The notes beneath the pieces are model-generated. The model worked only from the letters and a program-made list of their open reading frames with translations, was not told the origin of the DNA and did not search any database. 64,000 nt of DNA from Agarophyton chilense (lineage: Eukaryota > Rhodophyta > Florideophyceae > Gracilariales > Gracilariaceae), in contig JARGXX010000037.1 of the NCBI GenBank assembly GCA_030374765.1, forward strand, positions 372,001-436,000, given 5' to 3'. Within the stretch, counting starts at the first letter, position 1. Every line of letters begins with the position of its first letter. Below, piece by piece: positions 11,917 through 21,568 of this stretch. Both the position numbers and the translations under genes were made by a program.

Positions 11917-12244
11917 TGTAACGCAATGACGGGTTTAGTCAGCGTACGGGTCTCGACCGGTGGTAGCGTGGTAAAGCGGGTCCTAATGTTCGAATCCTTG
12001 ACGGCGGCACTCCCAGAGTCCTTGGTGCAATGGGCTGTTGTTTACTGTGTAAAGCCAAGTAAATAGTACTGGCGGGGCGCTAGGATCTCCCTGGCACTGT
12101 AATGCTAATCCATCACACTTATAATTAAAAAAACTTAATAATCTAAATCAGTCCAGTTGAGGTCGGCCAGTCCACGTGGCATCTGTCAGTTCCCTCAGTG
12201 CCCGGTAGCTTTCAGGGCTCAACCGTTATCATCGCTCCTTCACA
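11917..12244 (-). repeat. 5' LTR of Gypsy-A copy 1, internally deleted
   Basis: This 328-base LTR matches the 447-base LTRs at both ends but lacks about 120 bases after position 12036. The first 120 bases (11917-12036) are almost identical to copy 2's 5' LTR, whereas the rest is much more diverged. It carries the antisense A-box-like TGGTAAAGCGG and a B-box-like TGTTCGAATCC. Confidence 0.9.
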
Positions 12245-12799
12245 ATGACAAGCACCAAGCGTATAAACCCAGACAGCGTTAACGTCATTTACTTCGGCTT
12301 GCTAGGTGGAGCAGGGTTTTTCTTTTCTTTGTTTGACGTGAGATTAATGATAATTGACTTCGACGATTTGCTTCGCTTTCGAGTTGAAAATTTGGAAAGG
12401 CTCAGTTTTTGCTTTGATTTTGAACTGAGTATACTCTTCCCTCATCCACACAGTTCGGTATATCGCATTTCTTTCTCTGCCGCATTTTAACAGGTTCCAT
12501 GCAAAATACTCCGTATCGTTGGCATGCACAGAATAAGCTGATGAATGAATTCAAGGATCCATTGCTTCAGAAACTGAGGGTAGTGGCCATCACTTCCTTC
12601 CATAATATATTCAACGGTAGATAGTGGATCCTCAATGCAGGTTTTGTAGGTTAACATTACTATTTGAGCGATAAATACTGCTCGAAGTGTTCCAGATACT
12701 TTGAGTTGAGCGCCAACGCCCCAGAAATTGAAAATTTCCTCAAGGGTCTGCGCCAATGGACTGCAGAGAAACAGATACGCTTTATTCCTATCGGAATTC
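12245..12799. other. spacer between Gypsy-A copy 1 and a solo LTR
   Basis: Short frames exist on both strands (for example 12756-12487 minus, 89 codons), but none has a recognisable motif. The segment is AT-rich and lies between two Gypsy-A LTRs in the same orientation. Confidence 0.4.
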
Positions 12800-13247
12800 C
12801 TAAAAACGCTTTAGTCCAAAAACATAAAAATGGGTCTCAAACTGGGGTAGCGTGGTAGAGCGGGTCCTAAGCTTCGAATCCTTGACGGCGTCACTCCAAG
12901 AGTACTTGGAGCAATAGGCGGGCGTTTACTGCGTAGTCCTACAGATCGGAGCTAGAAAAACGATGGCTTGAAGAGCAATTGGTGGAACTCATGTACCACA
13001 GGGAGTAATTTAGTATCCTAACGGTGCCTACCGTATTCAAAGGGAGAAGCGTCACTCGGGCCAAGTAAATATCAATTGAGAGGCACTGGGATCTTCTTGG
13101 CACTGTATAACTATTCTATGACGATACATAAAATAAAATATAAATCTAAATGTGTCCAGCTGAAGTCGACCAGTCCACGTGGCGTCTGTAAGACACCTCA
13201 GGCTGTGGCTGGTTACAGGAATCGACCTTAATTATTGCTCCTTAACA
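12800..13247 (-). repeat. decayed solo LTR of Gypsy-A
   Basis: The sequence aligns along its length to the Gypsy-A LTR: the tRNA-like module near 12850-12885, the GGAGCTA region near 12950, AGTAAAT near 13066, and the CTCCTTAACA end at 13247. Divergence is high and the left end is blurred, so the start is approximate. No internal element sequence adjoins it, so it is probably the product of old LTR-LTR recombination. Confidence 0.75.
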
Positions 13248-13556
13248 TCTAGCAAGGCGGCCATAAGCCTAAAAACGTGTCACAACGTGCTGATTTCAAA
13301 GACATCTACTTTTGATGTAGCGGATGCAATATTAACTTTTCTGAAGCTCACGATCTCCAAAGTTGTTCTTGATAGAGAGCTTACGCGGGACAAAACTTCT
13401 GCGCATCGACACAGATTCCTGTTAGGAAAACTTGTGGAAAGTGTGGCTGAAATGTAGTTACTCATGAAATAAAACACATTGCGCATAGTCATGTTTCGGG
13501 GGGCGGGAGTACAGGCAGTGCTCCATGCCATCTTTTTTAAGTAGTGAACCATCACC

Positions 13557-14734
13557 ATGACAGGCCATTGCCAAAGGGATCAAACATTTACTGCCGCAGG
13601 AGAGCGTTACTCAGCTTCTCGACTTGGCGTTCAAGGCGTGCTAAGCAAGCGCAACGAATTGTCTGTGTTGTCATTTTCAGCTTGTCACTTAGGTGTATGC
13701 ACGCAAAACTTACAACGTCACGATGATTACTCCAGCCACCTAAACAGAAGACAAAGAATCTTAGTAACCAACTTCCTATTCAACTTCAACGAGTTTAGCG
13801 ACTTTGACTGCCTTACACACTTTAGATTTCAGAAGCACCATCTGCTACAACTTGCTAACGTCATATGCTGGCCTGTACATCGGACTTGCATTAATCGTAA
13901 TAGGTATGCATACAATCCGCTGCTGTTGCGTATATTGCGTCGCCTCGCTGTGCCAGCTAGATAGGCCGATTTAGAATTCTTCTTTGGTAAGCATGCATCC
14001 CAGCTTTCGGAGATATTTTGGGAAGCAATTGAACTACTACTCAATACACAAGCACATTTAATTAGCAGGAATTTAAGATCAAAGTTGCGAATTGATTGTC
14101 TACCAACGTATGCACAAGCAATAAATTATCGTTCATCAGCTTTGCCAAACTGCGTAGGATTTATTGATGGTACGGTTCTAGGAATTGCAAGGCCGAAGGG
14201 TAACTTGGGCCAACGTGTCGTCTACAATGGACGTAAGCGTAAGCATGCCTTGAAGTATCAGACATTGAATGCGGCGGATGGCATGACTATTCATCTGTAT
14301 CAGCCACTGGAAGGCCGGTGACATGAATGGACTTGGTATGTGCGTATTGGAATGGAAGAGCACTTAAATGAACTATTAGCAGTAGGTGGGATTAGATACT
14401 GCATATATGGAGATTCAGGATACAACAATACGTGGTACATGGAAGTTCCGTTCCAAGGAGCAAAGCTTAACAGGGCGCAAAAAGCGTTCAACAGGGCTAA
14501 GTAAAGTGTTGAAGTGACCATGGAATGGGTGTTCAAAGAGCTGAACATGCACTTCGCGACGGTTGATTTTAAGCGCGGGATGAAGTTGTATAAATCTCCG
14601 ATAGGCATGCTGTCATGCTTTCATCAAACGTCCGCAACTTCTTCTACACCAATCAAGTATCAGTTTATTTCAAAGTGCGCCTGACCGCCTTAGAAGAGTT
14701 TCTCTTAAGCGTAGCAAACAGCCCCGAGGAGTGA
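13557..14734 (+). pseudogene. PIF/Harbinger-like transposase, broken (pair A)
   Basis: The translated fragments form a DDE transposase homologous to the one at 51340-52000. The N-terminal helical part is in 13557-13964 (HFRFQKHHLLQL, LLLRILRRLAVPAR). The catalytic part contains ALPNCVGFIDGTVLGIARPKG (first Asp), YCIYGDSGYN (second Asp) and MEWVFKELNMHF (third, Glu). Stops interrupt at 13962, 14319 and about 14503, and a frameshift lies near 14620. The last residues (LEEFLLS) reach a stop at 14734. It faces its Myb-like partner at 14879-15721, the usual two-gene arrangement of Harbinger elements. Terminal inverted repeats could not be found. Confidence 0.75.
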
Positions 14735-14878
14735 GGAAAAAGTTCATGTCCCGAGGATACGGATGGCACGGAGAGAGCGGATTTGTCCCCAGCCGTCGCA
14801 GGAGCTCTCCGCGAAGAAGCTAAAGTCCAGTTTACCACCTTGTTACTCCACATTGGCTCTCAATGCACTAAAAAGACA

Positions 14879-15721
14879 TCACTTAGTTTTTGAAAACAAC
14901 TCCAGCAATGCCTTGTGCTTCTCCAATTCAATACTTCTGTACTCCGAAAGCTCTCGTCTACGTTCTTCACGTTCTTCGCGGTGCTATTCTTTGCAGTCTC
15001 TTCGGTCGCGCTCGCACGCAAACGGTTCTCAATCGCTTGTTTTTGTTCTAACACACGAACCTAGCCGGTCGGCTGTGCGTTTTAGGCTTCTTCTTCGCCT
15101 TACCAGTTTCAACATCATCAGATGTTTCCTGATCACTCACAGACGCAGTTGTCCCATCGCCTTAACAACTAGACTTACTCGATTTACGCTGTATCGTCGC
15201 CGCCACCGAAGCCTCCTGCATGTTTTTTTTTTCTTGTTCTTTCTTCCGTTCCGCGGTCTTGATTTTTTTCTTAGCAGAATCAAATTCGTTTTTTGCTTCT
15301 CTTATCCTCATGAGTACATCTGCCAGTTCGCCCATTGCTCCACCCTTCACCCCCAATAAACTCGGATTATCTTCGTCCATTACGCTACATTGGTCTTGCA
15401 CCCTTTTATAGCGATCCTGTATTGCCTTCTATGTCATGAGATCGTTTTGAAACGCTAGGTTGACATTCGCTTTTTCGGCGGCGGTAGCAAGCCGGTTCCT
15501 TGTTTCTCCATATGAATGGAGTAGGTGTTTTAGCAGCAGCGACCTCGCGAGCGATGATTACATCTTGATAAGCGGTGGAGAGAAATTGGCGCCCAGCTTT
15601 GGGTTTGGTACTTCAACAACTTTTTGAACCTCTGCCATGTTCGTATATGAAGCCGTTTTGGTTTGAGATCGTTTTTGTGCCTCCCGCTTGGCGCTAAAAC
15701 TGTAACAGCTGTGCCAGACAA
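14879..15721 (-). pseudogene. Harbinger-associated Myb-like partner protein, broken (pair A)
   Basis: Fragments in different frames align with the partner protein at 50257-51191. They include DVIIAREVAAAK (third helix of a Myb/SANT-like domain), KAIQDRYKRVQ, a conserved MGELADVLMRIREAKNEF segment followed by a Lys/Glu-rich coiled coil, and a C-terminal ELEKHKALLELF ending at the stop at 14879-14881. In Harbinger elements such a protein binds DNA and helps the transposase enter the nucleus and find the ends. Several stops and frameshifts show that it is dead. Confidence 0.65.
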
Positions 15722-16036
15722 TTTCTATCATACTGGCTGACGCCAGTTCGCTAATTAATAACTCTTGAGCCCATTTTGTTTATTTGCAAACAAAATTATT
15801 TGTCTTGGCTTGCAGTGTACTTTTAGATGCTAAAACCACGCTCTTTTCAACTATACTCTTGTATTTGTAAACCCTTTAATGTGGTTTTTGTCGAGACGGT
15901 GTTAGAAAAACGAATAATTATTATTTTTTATAACTGTTGCGAGTTGTATATCTAGTTTTCTCATTTTGATGTAGGCGTATACACATTAATTTTATTACAT
16001 TATTTTTTCTTGTTTTTGGCTCTGCCGGCCACAAAT
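15722..16036. other. AT-rich spacer
   Basis: No gene is visible. The stretch separates Harbinger-like pair A from the left end of the piggyBac-like element and is unusually rich in T and A. Confidence 0.45.
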
Positions 16037-16040
16037 ATAT

Positions 16041-16126
16041 CCCTAATGCTTGTATTGATCACTATAGTGATCTTAACCTATTTTTGGAACTCTACCGATA
16101 CACACTCTATGATCACTGTAGTGATC
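16041..16126 (+). repeat. left terminal inverted repeat and subterminal palindromes
   Basis: The terminal CCCTAATGC is followed by two 16-base palindromes, GATCACTATAGTGATC at 16057-16072 and GATCACTGTAGTGATC at 16111-16126. The right end has one matching palindrome. Repeated subterminal palindromes are typical transposase-binding sites; that role is inferred. Confidence 0.75.
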
Positions 16127-16365
16127 AATAGCTCTGATAAATGGGGTGTTTTCAATCGCGCTTAAATACGAAAAACTCGCATGGTCACTGGCTTGATCAC
16201 AATTAACTACTCGCTTCTCTTGGGGATGCTACAACCTTTCAAAATCCAATATTGGCCGACTCGTTGCTGAGCTGCACTTGCTCGCTCGATCGAAGTCCCA
16301 ACCAGCCTCCTCCCACCGTTTCACATCCCCACTCACCCTATCAACGGGCGCCACATTCGCTTTCC

Positions 16366-18735
16366 ATGGCGACTGTTCCCCCGAACGGCGAAGAAATCCC
16401 TCACACCCCGCCGCCGTCTCCGCCTGGCGTGGCCACAGCTTCTCAGGTGACTATCCTCCCTTCAGCTAGTCCACACGCACTGCCACCGCCCTCTGGCATT
16501 TCGGGACGCTAGCGGGGTCTGCAACAACCTAGGCCACGAGGTAGGCCTCGGGGTTCATCTTCTCGTGGTCAAAATCGAGGCAGGGGGCGCGGGAGAGGGT
16601 GCAAAAGAGAGCGCCGGAGAGGGCATGGTAGTGGTCGAAATGCCCGCGCACACGACCCTACGAATGGATGGACAATCAGTGGATACTTGTCTGCTTCTAT
16701 TTCGCTAGAGAAGACGTTTGCGCACGAGGTGTTACACAATCAAGCACGCCTATGGTGCGAGACGGGGCTAGACAAGATGAAGCTGGAGCGTTCCGTCAGG
16801 TGTGTTCCTACGACAAGGGGTGGGTTTGTATCACTCTTTATGAACAGTTTATTTCAAGAACTAATCGAGTGGTTAAACGAACGCATCAGGCTAGAAGCGC
16901 CAAAACACCACATTCTACAGCTTCCAGACATGTATCGTTACGTCACGGTATTGCTTTTATCGCATATTAGTGGCTTTAGTTTCGCAAAGACGCTGGATGT
17001 GTTAAGACTGTCCGGAAGTGCTATGCCGTCGCTGGAAGTAACTCGGTTTATTGCTGAAAACATTCTGGCGTACTCGTCCACTGGCCGGGGAGGGGACGGC
17101 CTCATGGAGTGGAACGCGCAGAGCGATCAGACGCGTCAATTAGGGGAGTTCGAGCAGCTTGCATTTCGCGAAACCAAGAAGGTGTTCTACGTCCTGCTGT
17201 ACCTTCTTTCTACGCTCGAAGACGATCGATTTGAGACAAGGGCGGCAAGAAATCCGGTCAAGATGCTGAGCGCGAGTAAAGCGGACCGGGAGTGACACTC
17301 TGCAGACGCAGTGGCAGATGCCCTTTTTCGCGTCGTTCTTGCGCTGCGCTTTCGCCGTCGCGGGGAGACGCAGTTTGATTCAGTAGGGAAAATGCTCGAG
17401 GATTTAACCGATTGTAGGAGAGAAGATGCTTCTAATGCATGTATCGTCACTTCCGATAGCGGATACGACAAATCATCGTTTATGGAGTTGCTTTCCGAGT
17501 TCGTTTTCGGCTCAGTCTTCGTGATGCCGGACCATTTCTCGCGCGTGCACCCGTTCGTCGCTGCATCATACCTGAACCCAGGCAGAGGTGACACAGTGGA
17601 TGTGGATGGTCAGGACATGGACGACAATGAAACTTTCGAAACCCCAGTGGCAATTCCGCATGCGGGGGTTGAGCACGCGAGCGCGTCGGCGGTGAATGCT
17701 GTCAACAGTACAGCCGCAGCATTAAAACCTGGAATGGAGGTGGGCGTGAAAGCTGAGCAAAGGAGGAGATTCATTATTGAAGACGACCCGAAGCTCTGGC
17801 CCAACGTTTTTATGGCCACGAATAATGCTGGATCTTCTACCTCATCGCGCGTTGGGCAGGACCGTGTAACCGCTGTCGCTGTGCCGGAGCAAGGAACAGA
17901 AAAGCTTTTAAAGGTGCTGCGATTCATGTACACAGTTCCTGCATCAATACAGGAAAGTTTGAAAACTTGGATCGCAGTGCCCAAGCCGAACGTTGTTCTC
18001 CAGAATGAGGTGTGTACGCCAAAAAAATCTGACCCGCCAGAGGTTGTAGCACTGAAGGAGGTCGTCGAAAACGCTCTCGCTGCCAGTTGCAGTGTGCTCA
18101 CAACTGGACAGCGTTGCGCAGATTGGTTCGTGCTCCGGCTATTTAGGATGACGGGCACGAATGCGGGTATCGTTATTCTCAGCAACGAAGAGGTTCGGTC
18201 TGCGTTTGGAGTACAGCCGGCCTTTGGGAGGGAGAGAAACGCCAGTCAATGGTTCGAGCTTTTCTACGACGGCTGGTTTTCTTCAAAGCGATCGAAAGAA
18301 GCTATGATGCGGGGTAGCGCCAACGAAAACGCAGTCCTCAACTCATTGTGTGCGATGCTCTTTGTAAGGAACATCTTCGAGACAGGACTTTTGGCCATGA
18401 AAGATACAGCGTACTTTGGGTTCTCACCGGATGGAATTGCAGTTCTGGACAAGTGCTGGTTTCCTGCCGGAAAAAATGGCAACGAAAGTGCACCACAAGG
18501 GCAACCTGATCATGAATCTCATACTCTCGCTGCGGTGGAGATTAATAATAAGGTAACGCCTATCAGTTTAGGGAGCGCTGTTGCTCTCTCTCGGGCGGAG
18601 CCTGTGAACTTTGTGGTCGTTGATGAGTGCTTTGTGCGCTACATTCCTCAAGAGCACATGGCACAGGTGGTCCACCAGGTCCTCGTCCTTGGACTGAACT
18701 ACGCCGTTTACGTTGCTATAGCGGAAACTGGAATT
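16366..18735 (+). pseudogene. piggyBac-like transposase with PD-(D/E)XK nuclease region, N-terminal 790 codons
   Basis: One reading frame runs from ATG 16366 to the Gypsy-A copy 2 insertion point. It is broken only by TAG at 16510-16512 and TGA at 17293-17295. The order is: a Pro-rich N-terminus; a Gly/Arg-rich segment with an AT-hook-like PRPRGRPRG core; a transposase region (SADAVADALFRV, CIVTSDSGYDKSSF, FVMPDHFSRVHPFVAASY) resembling the DDE part of piggyBac-type proteins; then a YqaJ-like nuclease region with NENAVLNSL, FGFSPDGIAVL and AVEIN. The last motif lacks the Lys of the usual E-x-K, so nuclease activity is doubtful. The family call is from motif memory and element ends. The protein continues beyond the nested retrotransposon at 28989. 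Confidence 0.6.
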
Positions 18736-19183
18736 TGTGAAGGAGCTATGATAACGGTTGAGCCCTGTAAGCCGCCGGGCCCTGAAGGATCTTGCAGGTG
18801 ACAACGTGTACGGGTCGACCTCAGGTGGACTCATGTAGATTTTTTTATTATTTTATTTTGTGTAATAGATTAACACTACAGTGCCAGTGAGATCTCACCG
18901 CCTCGCCAGTACTATTTACTTGGCTCGAGTGACGCTTCTCCCTTAGAGTACGGTTGGCACCGTTAGGATACTAAGAAAACCCTTTTCGTATATTAGTGCC
19001 CCCCTTTGGTCTTCAAGCCCTCGTTTCCGTAGCTCCAACCTATAGGACTACGCAGTACACGCCAGCCCATTGCACCAAGGACTCTGGGAGTGCCGCCGTC
19101 AAGGATTCGAACCTTAGGACCCGCTCTACCACGCTACCACCGGTCGAGACCCGTACGCTGACTAAACCCGTCATTGCGTTACA
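18736..19183 (+). repeat. 5' LTR of Gypsy-A copy 2
   Basis: 448 bases, TGTGAAG...GTTACA. It carries, on the minus strand, the best-preserved tRNA-like module: A-box TGGTAGAGCGG at 19121-19131 and B-box GGTTCGAATCC at 19103-19113, seven bases apart. Confidence 0.95.
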
Positions 19184-19185
19184 TT

Positions 19186-19200
19186 TGGTCTCCCGACTTA
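19186..19200 (+). promoter_or_regulatory. tRNA primer-binding site, Gypsy-A copy 2
   Basis: TGGTCTCCCGACTTA begins two bases after the 5' LTR and is identical to the site in copy 1. It should pair with a tRNA ending GTCGGGAGACCA. Confidence 0.82.
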
Positions 19201-19216
19201 TAAAACTTTGGAATAA

Positions 19217-21518
19217 TTGAACAGAACACTGGGACGAAGAATTATCCAGATTGTAACCTTTGGTTTAATACCCCAACGGACCAGAAGTCCAGAAGCAACC
19301 GCCATTACGGATGCTGGAAACACACCCAACCGACCCGACCATAGGACTCCTACGGCAGGACGAAGTGTGACTACAACGCCGGCGATGTCGCCTGACCCTC
19401 AGGTTGATGCCGCTAGCGACCGCAGGAGCACAAGCAGCCAGCCGCAATAAGTAATGACCCCACTGGATAACCCTGAAAGGATTCGCCGAGAACCCACGGT
19501 GGCAGCGCGTTTACGAGAACGCCTCACCAGGGCCACCTCTAGGCCAGGGGCACTTCAAGAAGAAACCCCCCAGACCGAAGGAATTTGACAAAACCCGCCG
19601 GCAGGTCTTGCCGACTTTCTATGGCCCCGTTTCCATGAGCTCTGCTCAACTCACGTGGATTCTGTTATGGACGTGCGTCTTGCTACGGCGATCGCTGACC
19701 ATACGGATTACCTCATCGCGCGAATCGTCCATAAGGTATTGCAGTCTGGCTTATTCATAAAACCATCCTACAGGCCGTTCAAGGAGCCGTCACCCGCCAG
19801 GCAGGCAATTTCGTCCCTAGGACCACCGCAACACAAATTAACCATCCGGTCTCCGTATGGAAGCCCCCTACCGAACCCCCAGGAGCGGCGGAATTATCCG
19901 TCCCTCGCTGGGAATACCATCAGGAAAACCCCATGGTGGGCCAATCTAGGAGCAGAAGAGAAGCTCCGCGTCTAGATGAGAGACAGGTTGCCCATCAGGA
20001 GAGTCAAAGGGAGGGACAAGCGAGGAGCAGAAGAGAAGCTCCGCATCTAGAAGAGAGACTGATTGCCCCACCCGACGGACTATATGAGGTACAGCGACCT
20101 CAGGGCTCCATCGGATCTGATAAAGAGATGGATCCTTTAGGTCTCTACTCCGCTGAAAAGAAAAGAAGCAACCGTAGGAGAAAGAATAACAGAAAAAGCA
20201 AGAGAAGAGACCATTCGGACACGAGTGATTCCGAATCGGCCTCGACCGGAACGACCAACTAGGAAGTGGATGAGGCTGTCGTTCGAGGCCTCAGACCACT
20301 GACAACCACAAAAGAACTTTTCCTTAACGTTCTAGACTACCGGAATTACCGGCTAGCCGACAGGTCCGCGAAATATTCTGGTTCGGTGGCTCACAGAGTC
20401 GCCAAATGGGCCAAACGGATGCAAATAACCCTTACGGACAAGTTTTCGGGTTCCGATCCAATTGCTGTCTTTAGGTTTCTCATTTTGTTCCATACGGCCT
20501 GCGATCAGAACGGTGTCCACGAGGGCGCCGCTCTGTACCTTTTCCAATTCTTCCTTACAGGACAGGCGCGTGACCGAGTGGTTTCGAAGATATCTGGCAC
20601 AACTGACCTCGTGGATACTCAAGACCGTGAGCTCCTCAGGTCATACCCTCAGGTTGTTCATTACCTCTTGGAAACTTACGCCACGGATGACGTAATAATG
20701 GATGCCAACCAGGAAGTAATATGCTTTAGGCAGAGCTCCAACATGACCGAATCAGTTTTGGCAGACGACTTATGAAAGAGGGCTTACCGATGTGGAAACG
20801 TGTTCTCCGAAGGACGGCTTAAACGCCACTTCATCACGAGATTGCTCCCTGCCATTCAAACACATGTGCGCAATTACCACACGGAAAACCCGCAATACTC
20901 CTTCCGAGGGCTCCTTACCTACGCCGAGGTTATGGCGAAACCTACAGGACCTCCAAACGCAACGCTGATATAACCAGAGGGCACACAACTCCATTGCGTA
21001 AACCCAACAAAGCCCATTTGGTTAGCTCCACGGAGTCGGACATGGATCCTTCACTCATTCACGCCGATTCGGGAGACGTCCTTGCGGTCAATTTCAGTGC
21101 TCCTCCGCCTGGGCCCCCATCGTACACCTCCCAGGGAACTACAGCGACCACTGGACCACCCACACCTAAGTATTCTCCCTTTCCGCCGCGCAAGGACGTT
21201 TTTGTTCGCTCCCGAAGGGCCTGCTTCCTCTGCCTGTCAATGACCCAACCTTGTGACTGTACGAGGTATCTGCCTGAAGACTCACCAAAAACCCTCCTAG
21301 CCCTAAGCGAAGAGAATTACCGGGTGCGGAGATCCGAAGGAATGTATAACAGGGCACAGCAACAAACAACACGGACCCCTGGAAGCTCACGCTATGCCAC
21401 GCCTCCGGACACTCCGATCAAAGCCCCACAGGTCCACGCTATTGTAGATCCCGCGGACGGCCCCGTGGAAGAACCCTATCCTCAGGAAGAAACGGGAACC
21501 CCATCGGAAAACTCCTAG
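19217..21518 (+). pseudogene. gag region, Gypsy-A copy 2
   Basis: It is nearly identical to the copy 1 gag region and has the same internal breaks: TAA at 19448-19450, a frame change around 19933-19975, TAG at 20260-20262 and TGA at 20773-20775. Copy 2 also has its own stop (TGA at about 19586) and a one-base deletion near 20930 that shifts the frame. It contains the SRSRREAP repeats, the Ser/Asp-rich patch before the TAG and the partial Cys cluster near 21215-21260. Capsid function is inferred from position and similarity to Gypsy gag. Confidence 0.8.
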
Positions 21519-21568
21519 AGGGGCGACTCGAGACAAATCCTCCCTCTTTAAGGCCCTGCCTCAACTAA

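Larger units (their letters stand above)
2775..12244 (-). mobile_element. Gypsy-A copy 1, Ty3/Gypsy chromovirus LTR retrotransposon
   Basis: The element is read on the minus strand: 5' LTR at 11917-12244, primer-binding site, gag, protease, reverse transcriptase, RNase H, integrase, chromodomain, an opposite-strand third frame, polypurine tract, then the 3' LTR at 2775-3221. Integrase lying after reverse transcriptase, together with a C-terminal chromodomain, marks the Metaviridae chromovirus lineage. LTR ends are TGTGAAG...GTTACA in element sense. The 5-base flanks (GGAAA left, ATGAC right) do not match, so no target duplication is visible. The 5' LTR lacks about 120 internal bases and the antisense frame lacks about 1.4 kb relative to copy 2. 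All coding frames are broken. Confidence 0.93.

Noticed and set aside
2775-12244. Target-site duplication for Gypsy-A copy 1
   Set aside because: The five-base flanks (GGAAA and ATGAC) do not match, even allowing one change; a recombined or decayed insertion is more likely.
16057-16126. Repeated palindromes resembling a repeat array or CRISPR-like feature
   Set aside because: Only two copies lie here, the spacing does not repeat regularly, and they match the opposite transposon end; the DNA is eukaryotic.
19103-19131. A functional tRNA gene in the LTRs
   Set aside because: There is no anticodon arm and no acceptor-stem pairing; only D-arm-like and T-arm-like pieces are present.
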